55,177 nt of DNA from Betaproteobacteria bacterium MOLA814 (GCA_000496475.1 AYMW01000001.1:1106693-1161869); one strand, 5' to 3'; counted from the first letter of the stretch, positions 8,382 through 17,774 are shown. The notes: generated by a model from the letters alone, not told the origin. Translations and numbers: made by a program.

Positions 8382-10064
8382 TCACATGCGTTGTGGCGCA
8401 CCAACGCCCAACACACTTAAACCATTGCGCAACACTTGCGCGGTAGCTGCTACCAGCGCCAGCCGTGCCAATTTAACGGACTCGTCGTCAACCAAAATAC
8501 GTTCGGCATCATAGTAACTGTGGTAACTGGCAGCCAGCTCACGCAAATAAAAAGCCACATCGTGCGGGGCTAGTCCCAGCGCTGCATCTTGCAGCATGGC
8601 CGGGTATTTGGCCAGTTGCATCAGCAAGGCTTGTGCTTGTGGCCCATCTAAGGCATCGAGCTGTACCGTTTGCAGCATGGCCAGATCACCACCCCATGTG
8701 GCCAACACAGAACAGATACGTGCGTGCGCGTACTGGACGTAGTACACCGGGTTGTCGTTGTTTTTGGCGATGGCTAAGTCCACGTCAAACACGTATTCGG
8801 TATCGGGTTTTCGGCTCAATAAGAAAAACCGCACGGCGTCCTTACTGGTCCATTCAATGAGATCGCGCAACGTGACATAGCTGCCTGCGCGCTTGGATAT
8901 CTTGACCTCTTCACCACCGCGCATTACCCGCACCATAGTGTGCAGCACGTAGTCTGGGTAGCCCATAGGAATGCCTACATTGGCCGCCTGCAGGCCAGCG
9001 CGCACGCGCGCAATAGTGCCGTGGTGGTCCATACCTTGTATGTTGATGACCTTCTCAAAACCGCGCTCCCACTTGGCCATGTGGTACGCCACATCTGGTA
9101 CGAAGTAGGTGTAAGCCCCGTCTGATTTGCGCATGACGCGGTCTTTGTCGTCGCCATAGTCTGTACTTTTAAGCCACAGCGCACCGCCTTCTTCGTAGGT
9201 TTTACCTGCCGCCTGCAACTTGGCTACTGCATCGTCGACACGTCCATCGCTGTACAGACTGGATTCTAGGTAATAGTGGTCAAACTTCACCGCAAAGGCT
9301 TTCAGGTCCAGATCTTGTTCGTGGCGCAAATAGGCCACCGCAAATTGTCGAATGCTGTCTACGTCGTCAATGTCGCCGCTGGCGGTGTAGCTGCGGTCGT
9401 CGGCAGTCACAGTCTTTTTGGCTAGGAAGTCGGCGGCAATATCTGCAATGTAGTCGCCGTTATAGGCGGGCTCTGGCCAGTGGGTGTCGCCAGGCTTGAT
9501 GCCTTTGCCACGCGCTTGGGTGGAGTTGGCCAAGGTGTTGATTTGAACACCAGCGTCGTTGTAATAAAACTCGCGCCACACGTTCCAACCTTGAGATGCG
9601 AACAGGTTACAAATAGCGTCGCCCAAGGCCGCTTGACGGCCATGTCCCACATGCAGCGGTCCAGTGGGGTTGGCAGACACAAACTCCACCAGCAATTTGT
9701 GCATCCAACCGCTCGGGCTGAGTTGGGTGCCAAAACCTACGCCGGCGGCCAACACCTCGCCGACCACTTGCTGCTTGGCAGCGGGGCTTAAACGCAAGTT
9801 GATAAAGCCGGGGCCTGCCATCTCTACATCGCTGACCCACTGCTGCACGGCGGGCTGCACTTTAAGCGCCATCACCAGGTCTTCGCCTACGGCCCGCGGA
9901 TTTTTACCCAAGGGCTTGGCCAATTGCATGGCCGCGGTAATGGCAAAGTCACCATGTGCGGCTACTTTGGGCAGTTCTAAGTTGGCAACCAAACCTGCGC
10001 TCGGAGCGACAAGGTCTAACGCGGCTTGTACAGCCTGTACTAATTGTTGTTTGATGGCGATCAT
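8382..10064 (-). CDS. argS: Arginyl-tRNA synthetase
   Basis: A 560-residue class I synthetase charging tRNA-Arg. The N-terminal Add1 domain is followed by the HIGH-type motif [13 protein letters not shown] and the KMSKS-equivalent [15 protein letters not shown]. The C-terminal helical anticodon-binding domain ends in VGAPQRM, typical of the family (VLGVxxPxRM). It diverges from the glycine-riboswitch/dadA unit. Only seven bases separate the ATG from a TAAAAT box on its own strand (10071-10076) and no good Shine-Dalgarno is visible, so a leaderless message is possible. Confidence 0.97.
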   Translation of the reverse strand: MIAIKQQLVQAVQAALDLVAPSAGLVANLELPKVAAHGDFAITAAMQLAKPLGKNPRAVGEDLVMALKVQPAVQQWVSDVEMAGPGFINLRLSPAAKQQVVGEVLAAGVGFGTQLSPSGWMHKLLVEFVSANPTGPLHVGHGRQAALGDAICNLFASQGWNVWREFYYNDAGVQINTLANSTQARGKGIKPGDTHWPEPAYNGDYIADIAADFLAKKTVTADDRSYTASGDIDDVDSIRQFAVAYLRHEQDLDLKAFAVKFDHYYLESSLYSDGRVDDAVAKLQAAGKTYEEGGALWLKSTDYGDDKDRVMRKSDGAYTYFVPDVAYHMAKWERGFEKVINIQGMDHHGTIARVRAGLQAANVGIPMGYPDYVLHTMVRVMRGGEEVKISKRAGSYVTLRDLIEWTSKDAVRFFLLSRKPDTEYVFDVDLAIAKNNDNPVYYVQYAHARICSVLATWGGDLAMLQTVQLDALDGPQAQALLMQLAKYPAMLQDAALGLAPHDVAFYLRELAASYHSYYDAERILVDDESVKLARLALVAATAQVLRNGLSVLGVGAPQRM

Positions 10065-10070
10065 TCTTAG

Positions 10071-10127
10071 ATTTTAGGGCTTGGCGTGGGCATTAATTTT
10101 GAAATCAGACGCGCTAGGCCCTAAAAT
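10071..10127. promoter_or_regulatory. Perfect 10-bp inverted repeat between argS and dadA
   Basis: ATTTTAGGGC at 10071-10080 and its exact complement GCCCTAAAAT at 10118-10127 face each other across 37 bases. The right arm contains the -10 box of the rightward promoter, and the left arm contains a TAAAAT on the minus strand just ahead of argS. This could be a shared operator or a symmetric divergent promoter. The repeat is seen directly; the role is inferred. Confidence 0.55.
10099..10127 (+). promoter_or_regulatory. Sigma-70-type promoter for riboswitch-dadA
   Basis: TTGAAA at 10099-10104, a 17-base spacer, and TAAAAT at 10122-10127 make a good -35/-10 pair. Transcription would begin near 10134, about eight bases before the first riboswitch aptamer. 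Placement ahead of a recognised leader RNA supports it. Confidence 0.7.
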
Positions 10128-10141
10128 ATGAATTCTGTTCA

Positions 10142-10355
10142 AGAGAGCGTGGCGTATTGACTGGCTGTAAGGTCCGATACATCACCGCCGAAGGCGCAAT
10201 CTCCTATGATCGCTCAGGCCCGCGTATTGATCAGATAATCAGCCGATACTGGAGAGCGTGCGGGGCTTACAGCCTTGCACCACCGAAGGAGCAAGGGCTC
10301 GGTGCATGGCGCATTGGGCTTGAATCTCTCAGGTACAAGGGACAGTGGGAGCGGC
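10142..10355 (+). ncRNA. Tandem glycine riboswitch (two aptamers)
   Basis: Two glycine aptamers in series. The second (about 10250-10355) has all landmarks: GGAGAG at 10251, CACCGAAGGAGCAA, then TCTCTCAGGTACAAGGGACAG. The first (about 10142-10240) has GAGAGCG, CACCGCCGAAGGCGCAA and CGCTCAGG, but the segment after CAGG (CCCGCGTATTGATCAG) departs from the usual AAAGGACAG, so it is a weaker match. In each copy the 5' arm (GAGCG; GAGAG) pairs with the 3' arm (CGCTC; CTCTC). The tandem arrangement is typical of this class. It lies between a good promoter and the DadA-type gene, so glycine should control that enzyme. Confidence 0.9.
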
Positions 10356-10400
10356 AACACACCATCGCTGGCATACATTGGTTTGCTGGGGAGGTGTGTT
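10356..10400 (+). promoter_or_regulatory. Putative riboswitch expression-platform hairpin
   Basis: Directly after the second aptamer, AACACACC (10356-10363) pairs perfectly with GGTGTGTT (10393-10400). There is no long T run after it, so it is not an obvious terminator. Between it and the ATG at 10472 there is no strong Shine-Dalgarno. Control through mRNA structure near the start is therefore as likely as transcription termination. No other gene is visible in the roughly 400 bases between argS and dadA. Confidence 0.4.
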
Positions 10401-10471
10401 TGTGTCGCAACCTGTTCCCAGCCGCTGGTGCGCAATGCGCCGTGCTGGGGCTGATTAAGAAAGCGCTTTTT

Positions 10472-11728
10472 ATGCGTATTACTGTTATGGGCGCCGGTGT
10501 TACCGGCATCACCACCGCTTGGTATCTCACACAATCTGGTCACGACGTGACCGTTGTAGACCGTCAACCTGGCGCAGGTTTAGAAACCAGCTTTGCCAAT
10601 GGTGGACAAGTGTCTGTGTCACACGCCGAACCTTGGGCCAACCCCAGTGCCCCACTGAAAGTGTTGAAGTGGTTGGGTAAAGAAGACTCACCACTGTTGT
10701 TTCGCATTCGTCCGGACCTGAACCAGTGGCTGTGGGGCTTGTCTTTTCTGCGCGAGTGCACAGCTGCACGCACGCGCAACAACATCAAACAAATGGTGAA
10801 CCTAGGCATGTACAGCCGCAGTGCCTTGCAGGCTTTGCGCGCTGACACTGGCATTGCCTACAACCACACAACAAAAGGCATATTGCACTTTTACACCAGC
10901 GACAAAGAATTTGAAGGCGCACAAGCACCCGCGGCCATCATGCGCGAATTTGGCTGCGAGCTTGACATGAAGTCGCCTGCAGAATGTGTGGCCATTGAAC
11001 CCGCATTGGCATCTAACCTACACCGCATTGTGGGCGGCAGTATGACGCCTAGCGACGAATCTGGTGACGCCCATTTGTTTACCCAACAACTGGCGCGCAT
11101 GTGCGCTGACAAAGGCGCGCAGTTTTTATACGACACACGCATTGTGGGCTTTAACAAATCAGGCGACGAACTACAGTCTTTGCGCCTTGCCAATGCCGAT
11201 GGCGTTGTGACAGAACACACGGCTGACGCCTATGTCATGTGCATGGGCTCATTCAGCAGCCACTGGAATAAGCTGCTAGGCCAAACCCTGCGCATCTACC
11301 CCGCCAAAGGCTACTCAGTGACGCTGCCTGTTATCAACGAAGAGGCCTCCTACAACGTCTCGTTGACAGACGACGAGTACAAGCTGGTCTTCTCGCGGTT
11401 AGGCGATAGGTTGCGCATCGCTGGGACAGCTGAGCTCAACGGCTATGACACCGATTTGAATTTGGTGCGCTGCGAAGCGATTGTCAAACGCGTCAAAGAC
11501 TTGTTTCCCGGTATCACCGATGGCGTGGGCGCGCGTTACTGGACAGGGCTTCGCCCGACCACACCTAGCAACGTACCTTATATAGGTAGGGCAAAAACGC
11601 GCAACGTGTTTTTGAATACTGGCCACGGCACGTTGGGCTGGACGCACAGTTGCGGCTCTGCAGCAGCATTGGCAGACATCGTGAACGGTAAAAAACCTGA
11701 GGTGGACTTCAGTTTCATCAACGCCTAA
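10472..11728 (+). CDS. dadA: FAD-dependent D-amino-acid dehydrogenase (DadA family)
   Basis: A 418-residue flavoprotein. The N-terminal dinucleotide fold is MRITVMGAGVTGITTAWYLT, followed by the DadA-type ETSFANGGQVS loop. The C-terminal FAD segment has YWTGLRPTTPSNVPYIGR and NTGHGTLGWT, hallmarks of DadA and related glycine/D-amino-acid oxidoreductases. Such enzymes oxidise D-amino acids to 2-oxo acids plus ammonia and pass electrons to the respiratory chain. The start is the ATG where the Rossmann motif begins; the frame is open back to 10157, but that stretch is the riboswitch. Control by a glycine switch suggests glycine, giving glyoxylate, or a metabolically linked amino acid as substrate; that is inference. 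It is convergent with the argP-like regulator. Confidence 0.9.
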   Translation: MRITVMGAGVTGITTAWYLTQSGHDVTVVDRQPGAGLETSFANGGQVSVSHAEPWANPSAPLKVLKWLGKEDSPLLFRIRPDLNQWLWGLSFLRECTAARTRNNIKQMVNLGMYSRSALQALRADTGIAYNHTTKGILHFYTSDKEFEGAQAPAAIMREFGCELDMKSPAECVAIEPALASNLHRIVGGSMTPSDESGDAHLFTQQLARMCADKGAQFLYDTRIVGFNKSGDELQSLRLANADGVVTEHTADAYVMCMGSFSSHWNKLLGQTLRIYPAKGYSVTLPVINEEASYNVSLTDDEYKLVFSRLGDRLRIAGTAELNGYDTDLNLVRCEAIVKRVKDLFPGITDGVGARYWTGLRPTTPSNVPYIGRAKTRNVFLNTGHGTLGWTHSCGSAAALADIVNGKKPEVDFSFINA

Positions 11729-11749
11729 AGCCAACTTACATGGACACTT

Positions 11750-12682
11750 TCAACTCATAAGGTGGTTAGCCGCTAATTGCTGCTTGGCTGCCCCAACCAC
11801 CGCTTGAGTTAGGCGTTTGGCGGCACTGGACTCTTTCACCCAGTGCTGCCACACCAATGGCACGTCGACAGGCTTGTCATCAAACACCTCCACCACGCCC
11901 ATGGCACCGGCTCGCGTGCCCAGCATCAACTCTGGCACCATGCCCCAGCCTAAACCCTGCACAATGGCGTGCTCAAAGGCGTCAACGGCGGGGACAAAGT
12001 GGCGCGGATAGGCCGCGTGTGTGAGCGCGAAATGCCGCCGTAAAAACATGTCTTGCAGACCATCTTTGCGATTAAACACCACGGCAGGGCTTGCCAACAT
12101 ACGGTGAAGCGATACATTGCCAGCTGGCGTTAGCCACTTGCTTCGCTGCATAGGGCTGGACACACACCGGTACCGCATAACCCCTAAAGGAATCGCTGCA
12201 CAGCCAGCAACAGACTGCGCTGAGGTTGTTACACAGCCGACCACTTGACCTTGCTTTAAGGCCTCTAAGGTGTGGTCTTGGTCATCAATCGTGATGTCTA
12301 ACAACAAGCGATGGCGCTTGAGTGTTGGCGACACACCGCTCAAAAACCAGGTCGCTAAAGAATCCGCGTTAACCGCCACGCTTAAGGTCTGCATGGGTCG
12401 TCCAGCTGATGCGTCGCCATGCCCCAACAGCACACTCAACAAGTCCGCCTCCATCAACCTAACATGGCGCACATGGGCAAGCAACTTGCTGCCACTGGGC
12501 GTGACGCTGACACGCTTGCCGCGCACCAATAAGCGCTGCCCCAAGGACTCTTCCAGCGCGCTAACGCGCAACGACACAGCCGCCAACGTCAGTCGCAAGG
12601 CAACGGCTGCCTTAGAAAAACTAGCATGCTCCGCTACTGCCAGCAGGGCGTCTAGTTGCTTGGGGTCTAGGTGTTGGCTCAT
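11750..12682 (-). CDS. argP: LysR-family regulator, ArgP/LysG type
   Basis: A 310-residue LysR regulator. The winged helix-turn-helix (residues about 5-65) contains LDALLAVAEHASFSKAA, and the effector domain follows. It matches the ArgP/LysG branch, which senses arginine and lysine and activates the LysE/ArgO exporter gene; that gene lies immediately divergent, as in the known systems. I start at ATG 12682; a TTG nine bases upstream is also open. The intergenic region carries two AT-rich palindromes suited to a LysR operator. Confidence 0.88.
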   Translation of the reverse strand: MSQHLDPKQLDALLAVAEHASFSKAAVALRLTLAAVSLRVSALEESLGQRLLVRGKRVSVTPSGSKLLAHVRHVRLMEADLLSVLLGHGDASAGRPMQTLSVAVNADSLATWFLSGVSPTLKRHRLLLDITIDDQDHTLEALKQGQVVGCVTTSAQSVAGCAAIPLGVMRYRCVSSPMQRSKWLTPAGNVSLHRMLASPAVVFNRKDGLQDMFLRRHFALTHAAYPRHFVPAVDAFEHAIVQGLGWGMVPELMLGTRAGAMGVVEVFDDKPVDVPLVWQHWVKESSAAKRLTQAVVGAAKQQLAANHLMS

Positions 12683-12718
12683 AAGCAGCAATCAGATTGC
12701 GCACAAGGATTTAATTTG

Positions 12719-12764
12719 TTAAATAAAATTTAATACGCTTATTAAATATTTTATTGTATTTAAT
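12719..12764. promoter_or_regulatory. AT-rich palindromes, likely ArgP operator
   Basis: Between the divergent regulator and exporter genes there are two perfect inverted repeats: TTAAAT-AAA-ATTTAA at 12719-12733, and ATTAAATA with an 8-base spacer and TATTTAAT at 12741-12764. The surrounding 70 bases are almost pure A/T in an otherwise GC-rich window. The position fits a LysR activator site plus promoter; binding is inferred. Confidence 0.5.
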
Positions 12765-12854
12765 TATTTAATACATCCCAGCATAATTGTTTTATTGCTT
12801 TTACACAAAAGGCTGTCATTCACACCAACTGCTCCTATAGAGCCATTACGCATC

Positions 12855-13526
12855 ATGCTTCCTTTATCACTAGCCCTACCAACGGGCATGAGCGGCGCCT
12901 TCGGAGCTGGCATCGCTTTGAGCCTAGCCACGATCATGGCGCTAGGCCCCCAAAATGTTCACGTCATGCGCATGGGACTGATGCGACAGCATGTCCTGTT
13001 GACCATCGCGACCTGCGCGTTATCAGACATTGTGCTAATAGCCACTGGCGTTTTGGGCTTGGCCCACCTGGGTGGCTTGAGTGACAAGTTGCAAGGGGCC
13101 ATGGTTGGTGCAGGTGCTTTATTTTTACTGGTGTATGGCTGGCAAGCTGCGCAGCGCTTCATTCGCCCAATCACCAACACCAGCCCACTAGACGTGGCCA
13201 GCAGCTCGCCAACTGGGCCACAGGTGTTCTCACGCAAGCAAGCTGTTGCATCGGCTTTGGCCTTTTCGTTTTTAAACCCGCATGCTTGGCTAGATACCGC
13301 TGTGATCATTGGCACCGCATCGTTGGCCTATGGCCAAACAGGCGGGATAGTATTTGGTGCAGGTGCCATCACAGGCTCATTGATTTGGTTTTGCAGCCTT
13401 GGCTTGGCCATATACCTCATTGGTCGGCGCATTGGCAACGCCAACATGTGGCATTGGCTTGATGGCATGGTCGCCATCATGATGTGGGGCACAGCAGCTT
13501 GGTTGCTGGTGCAGTTGGTGAACTAG
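12855..13526 (+). CDS. lysE: LysE/ArgO-type basic amino acid exporter
   Basis: A 223-residue membrane protein with about six hydrophobic helices. The signature LGPQNVHVMRMGLMRQH near the start and SFLNPHAWLDTAVIIG in the middle are those of LysE/ArgO exporters, which expel excess lysine or arginine. ATG at 12855 lies 33 bases before a second candidate ATG at 12888 (MSGAFGAG); the true start may be either, and no clear ribosome site decides it. It diverges from its likely activator, the ArgP-like protein. Confidence 0.88.
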   Translation: MLPLSLALPTGMSGAFGAGIALSLATIMALGPQNVHVMRMGLMRQHVLLTIATCALSDIVLIATGVLGLAHLGGLSDKLQGAMVGAGALFLLVYGWQAAQRFIRPITNTSPLDVASSSPTGPQVFSRKQAVASALAFSFLNPHAWLDTAVIIGTASLAYGQTGGIVFGAGAITGSLIWFCSLGLAIYLIGRRIGNANMWHWLDGMVAIMMWGTAAWLLVQLVN

Positions 13527-13743
13527 TTGCGTTGTTTGTTCTTTGGGAACTGTGTGGGATGGGCTGGTTCTGTATCAAGTACACCGCAATCAACCCAATA
13601 GCGGTGACGAACTCCACGTTAGTCTTATGGGGCTAGCGGACAGAATGAAGCACCGAGCGCATGCACCAAACCTCTCAAGCCGCGCGCTGGCTTGGCGCTG
13701 CACACATGGGCACAGGTAACACCTAGACCATACAACCCACCGA

Positions 13744-14679
13744 CTACGTGCTGACGCTGTGCCAAAACTCAGGCTGCGCGTAGTGGTGCTTCAAAAAATC
13801 AATCCACAGCCGAACGCGCAAGGCCAAGTGTTTTCGCTGTGGAAACACGGCGAACACACCATTTGGCGGTGCAGCGTACTCGTCCAATACTGTGACCAAA
13901 CGTCCAGCGGTGAGGTCCGCCTCCACTTCCCAGGTGCTGCGCCAAGCAATACCCCAACCGGACAAACACCATGTGTGCAGCACCTGCCCGTCTGAGCAAT
14001 CCAATGGCCCACCGGGCTTGAGGTGCATGATTTCTGTTTCGGTGACGCTGCCGTTGTGTGGCACCTGAAAGGCCCAGCCTCTGGTCTGTGAAGCGTCAGA
14101 CGACAAGGTCAAGCAATCAAATCTCGCCAAGTCTTGCGGTAGGCGTGGACGACCATGCATTTTTAGATAACCGGGCGTGGCCACGCACAAGCGCCTGTTA
14201 TCAGCCAAGCGCACGCTCACCAACGAGGAGTCCGGCATATCGCCCACGCGCACAGCGCAATCAAAACCTTCGCCAGCGATGTCAACCACTCGGTCACTTA
14301 AATTCAAGGTGATGGTGACGTCTGGATGCAACTCACGGAATTGCGGCACCAACGGTGCGACGTAAGCGCGGCCAAAACCGGCTGGAGCGGTGATACGCAA
14401 GTGCCCGCTAGCCTTCACACCGCCGGCACTGACGCTGGCCTCGGCGTTGGATAAGTCTGTCAACAAACGTTGACAATCTTCTAAAAAAGCACTGCCTTCG
14501 TGGGTCAGCGTAATGCGCCTTGTCGTGCGCATTATCAACTTCACACCCAAGCGTGCTTCTAAGGCGTCCAAGCGACGGCCAATAACTGCCGGGGCAACGC
14601 CTTCGGCATTGGCTGCGGCAGTGAGGCTGCCACGCAGCGTAACGGCTACAAAGGTTTCCAATTGCTTAAGCTTGTCCAT
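13744..14679 (-). CDS. LysR-family transcriptional regulator
   Basis: A 311-residue LysR regulator with helix-turn-helix MDKLKQLETFVAVTLRGSLTAAAN and the conserved GHLRITAPAGFGRAYVAPLV linker to the ligand domain. It looks like the CrgA-type subgroup common in betaproteobacteria, whose effectors vary. ATG 14685 two codons upstream (MYM) is also possible. It diverges from the haloacid dehalogenase-malate synthase pair, so that pair is its most likely target. Confidence 0.85.
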   Translation of the reverse strand: MDKLKQLETFVAVTLRGSLTAAANAEGVAPAVIGRRLDALEARLGVKLIMRTTRRITLTHEGSAFLEDCQRLLTDLSNAEASVSAGGVKASGHLRITAPAGFGRAYVAPLVPQFRELHPDVTITLNLSDRVVDIAGEGFDCAVRVGDMPDSSLVSVRLADNRRLCVATPGYLKMHGRPRLPQDLARFDCLTLSSDASQTRGWAFQVPHNGSVTETEIMHLKPGGPLDCSDGQVLHTWCLSGWGIAWRSTWEVEADLTAGRLVTVLDEYAAPPNGVFAVFPQRKHLALRVRLWIDFLKHHYAQPEFWHSVST

Positions 14680-14762
14680 GTACACATTATGTGCAAATAA
14701 GTCATTAATTGTTCGCTATTTGGTGAATTAATGTATCGTGTAGTTTGTAATACAGTAGACCT

Positions 14763-15491
14763 ATGGCTTTTTCACACACTACAAGCACGTCCACATCGCC
14801 CAAAGCGGTGCTGTTTGATGCCTACGGCACGTTGTTCGACGTCTACAGCGTCGGCTTATTGGCTGAACAACTGTTTCCCGGTCAGGGCGCTGCCATAGCC
14901 ACCTTGTGGCGAGACAAACAAATTGAATACACGCGCTTACTCATCAGCAGCACCACTGCGGGTGGGCAAACCAATGCCCCTTTTTACAAGCCCTTTTGGG
15001 CCGTCACGCTGGACGCGCTGCGTTACAGTTGCGCCAAGCTGGGTTTGGATTTAAAAGCCGATGCACAAGAGCGCTTGATGAACCAGTACCGTGCGCTGTC
15101 GGCATTTCCTGAAAACAAGGGCGTACTCCAAGCGCTACAAACCACAGGCATTCCCACTGGCATTTTGAGCAACGGTGACCCTGCCATGCTGAACGTGGCC
15201 ATCAGCAGCGCTGGGCTGAGCGGCTTGCTGAACCATGTGCTGAGCGCAGACACGGTTCAGCAATACAAAACCCATCCAAGCGTCTATGCCTTGGGCCCAC
15301 AAGCCTTGGGGTTACCAGCACACGACATTCTGTTTGTCTCCAGCAATGGCTGGGATGCGCTAGGAGCGACTTGGTATGGGTTCCAGACCCTGTGGTTGAA
15401 CCGCCAGGGTTTACCATTCGAAACCCTGGGCCCGCAACCCACACACATTGCAACTAATTTGAACGACGTCTTACAACTGTTCAACCCCTAA
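14763..15491 (+). CDS. Haloacid dehalogenase, type II
   Basis: A 242-residue HAD hydrolase. The nucleophile motif is [14 protein letters not shown]. Next comes [12 protein letters not shown], carrying the arginine expected for halide handling. Then SNGDPAMLN, and finally [24 protein letters not shown], all diagnostic of L-2-haloacid dehalogenase. The reaction hydrolyses L-2-haloacids to D-2-hydroxyacids; with haloacetate the product is glycolate. It ends 25 bases before malate synthase G on the same strand, so the two are probably co-transcribed. Activity on haloacids is inferred; some relatives act on other substrates. Confidence 0.85.
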   Translation: MAFSHTTSTSTSPKAVLFDAYGTLFDVYSVGLLAEQLFPGQGAAIATLWRDKQIEYTRLLISSTTAGGQTNAPFYKPFWAVTLDALRYSCAKLGLDLKADAQERLMNQYRALSAFPENKGVLQALQTTGIPTGILSNGDPAMLNVAISSAGLSGLLNHVLSADTVQQYKTHPSVYALGPQALGLPAHDILFVSSNGWDALGATWYGFQTLWLNRQGLPFETLGPQPTHIATNLNDVLQLFNP

Positions 15492-15516
15492 CCTGTTTAT
15501 AAAAAAGGATTCCAAC

Positions 15517-17706
15517 ATGACTCAGCGCACCACCGCTCACGGCCTACAAGTGGCCAACACCCTCCACCAATTTATTGAAGAGCATGTGCTGCCCGCCACA
15601 GGCGTGGCCAGTGACGCATTTTGGTCTGGTTTTTCCAGCATCGTTTCAGACTTGGCACCCAAGAACGCTGCCCTGCTGGCCAAACGCGACGCACTGCAGC
15701 TTGAACTAGACGCATGGCATACCGCCAACCCAGGCCCCATCACCGACATGGCAGCCTACCAAGGCTTTTTAAAAGTCACAGGCTACTTGGTCGAGCACCC
15801 CGCCCACGTCAGCGCCACAACCACCAACGTCGACGACGAGTTGGCCTTACAAGCTGGTCCACAGTTGGTCGTGCCCATATTGAATGCACGCTACGCATTG
15901 AACGCCGCCAACGCGCGTTGGGGCTCACTGTACGACGCCTTGTATGGCACAGATGTCATTGCTGAAGACGGTGGCGCAGCCAAAGGTCCAGGCTACAACG
16001 AAGTACGCGGCGCAAAAGTTATTGCGTTTGCACGCAACGTGCTTGACCAAAGCGCACCATTGGTCTCTGGCTCACATGCCAACAGCACGGGCTACACCGT
16101 TGTAGATGGCGTTTTACACGTCAGCCTGAACGGCGAGGGCACGACAACATTGGCCAATCCGGCCACGTTTGTAGGCTACCAAGGCGAGGCGGCCACACCT
16201 TCAAGCGTTTTGTTCAAGCACAACGGCAACCACTTGGACTTGCGCATTGACCGCACGACCTCAATTGGTGCCACGGACTCGGCCGGCGTGTCTGACTTGA
16301 TTATGGAGTCTGCACTGTCAACGATTCTCGACCTGGAAGACTCGGTTGCAGCGGTCGACGCAGACGACAAGGTGTTGGCCTATGCCAACTGGCTGGGCAT
16401 TTTGCGCGGCACATTGACAGAAGAAGTCGCTAAAGGCGGTAAAAGCTTTACGCGCGGCCTCAACGCCGACCGCCAATACACAGGGTCAGACGGCCAGCCC
16501 CTCACCTTGCACGGTCGCTCCCTGCTGTTTGTGCGCAACGTTGGCCACTTGATGACCAACCCCGCTATTTTGTGGGGCGAAGGCCAAGAGATACCTGAGG
16601 GCATGTTGGATGCCATGATCACAGTCACAATTGCCTTGGTGGACATACATGGCAAAGGCGTGAACGGTATTCGCAACTCACGCAAAGGCTCAGTCTATAT
16701 AGTCAAGCCCAAAATGCATGGCCCCGAAGAAGTCGCTTTTGCATGCGAATTGTTTGCGCGCGTAGAAGCTGTATTAGGCTTGCCAAAGGCCAGTGTCAAG
16801 CTGGGCATCATGGACGAAGAACGCAGAACCAGCGTCAACTTGAAAGCCTGTATTGCCGCTGCGGCTGACCGCGTGGCCTTTATCAATACCGGCTTCTTAG
16901 ACCGTACCGGCGACGAAATGCACACCGCCATGCAAGCCGGTCCTATGCTGCGCAAAGGCGATATGAAAAGCAGTACATGGATTGCCTCTTATGAGCGCAA
17001 CAATGTGCTGGTTGGCTTAAGCTGCGGCCTGCGCGGACGCGCCCAAATTGGCAAGGGCATGTGGGCCATGCCCGATCTCATGGCCGATATGCTGGCGCAG
17101 AAAATTGCCCACCCCAAGTCTGGCGCCAACACCGCTTGGGTTCCCAGTCCTACGGCTGCCGCCTTGCACGCCTTGCACTACCAACAAGTGAGCGTGGCAG
17201 ACATTCAACAAGAGCTGGAAGCAATTGACGCAGAGGCTGAACGCGCTGGCCTGTTAGACGGCTTGTTGCACATCCCTGTCTCGCCAACAGCCGACTGGAG
17301 CGATGCTGACAAACAGCAAGAACTGGACAACAACGCACAAGGTATTTTGGGCTATGTGGTGCGCTGGGTAGACCAAGGTGTTGGCTGCTCTAAGGTGCCA
17401 GACATTCACAACGTTGGCCTCATGGAAGACCGCGCCACCCTGCGCATCTCGAGCCAGCACATCGCCAACTGGCTGCACCACGGTGTAGTGAGTCACGCGC
17501 AGGTTACAGAGACCATGCAACGCATGGCCGCTGTTGTGGATGCCCAAAACGCTTCTGACAGCAGCTACCAACCCATGGCAGGCCACTTTGACAGCAGCGC
17601 AGCCTACCAAGCGGCTTGCGATTTGGTGTTCAAAGGTTTGGCGCAACCATCTGGCTACACAGAACCGCTGTTGCACGCTTGGCGTCTGAAAGTCAAAGCG
17701 GCATAA
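15517..17706 (+). CDS. glcB: Malate synthase G
   Basis: A 729-residue malate synthase of the long G type, condensing glyoxylate with acetyl-CoA to malate and CoA. Landmarks include [10 protein letters not shown]-like [53 protein letters not shown] and [18 protein letters not shown]. Length equals that usual for GlcB. It follows the dehalogenase closely and is followed by a strong terminator. With a glycine-controlled DadA-type gene 3.8 kb upstream, glyoxylate is a metabolic hub of this stretch. Confidence 0.97.
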   Translation: MTQRTTAHGLQVANTLHQFIEEHVLPATGVASDAFWSGFSSIVSDLAPKNAALLAKRDALQLELDAWHTANPGPITDMAAYQGFLKVTGYLVEHPAHVSATTTNVDDELALQAGPQLVVPILNARYALNAANARWGSLYDALYGTDVIAEDGGAAKGPGYNEVRGAKVIAFARNVLDQSAPLVSGSHANSTGYTVVDGVLHVSLNGEGTTTLANPATFVGYQGEAATPSSVLFKHNGNHLDLRIDRTTSIGATDSAGVSDLIMESALSTILDLEDSVAAVDADDKVLAYANWLGILRGTLTEEVAKGGKSFTRGLNADRQYTGSDGQPLTLHGRSLLFVRNVGHLMTNPAILWGEGQEIPEGMLDAMITVTIALVDIHGKGVNGIRNSRKGSVYIVKPKMHGPEEVAFACELFARVEAVLGLPKASVKLGIMDEERRTSVNLKACIAAAADRVAFINTGFLDRTGDEMHTAMQAGPMLRKGDMKSSTWIASYERNNVLVGLSCGLRGRAQIGKGMWAMPDLMADMLAQKIAHPKSGANTAWVPSPTAAALHALHYQQVSVADIQQELEAIDAEAERAGLLDGLLHIPVSPTADWSDADKQQELDNNAQGILGYVVRWVDQGVGCSKVPDIHNVGLMEDRATLRISSQHIANWLHHGVVSHAQVTETMQRMAAVVDAQNASDSSYQPMAGHFDSSAAYQAACDLVFKGLAQPSGYTEPLLHAWRLKVKAA

Positions 17707-17743
17707 GCCATTCTTGTTAAGCCTAATTTGAACTGAACTGGAG

Positions 17744-17774
17744 CGCACAACCTGCACGGGTTGTGCGTTTTTTT
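17744..17774 (+). terminator. Rho-independent terminator after glcB
   Basis: CGCACAACC (17744-17752), loop TGCACG, GGTTGTGCG (17759-17767), then seven T. A 9-bp perfect stem with a T run, 37 bases after the glcB stop. Confidence 0.92.

Noticed and set aside
10157-10471. Upstream extension of the DadA frame
   Set aside because: The stretch is occupied by the glycine riboswitch and the Rossmann motif begins at 10472.
14712-14727. TTC-N10-GAA element between the LysR gene and the dehalogenase
   Set aside because: Dyad is short and does not fit the T-N11-A LysR box; not enough to call an operator.
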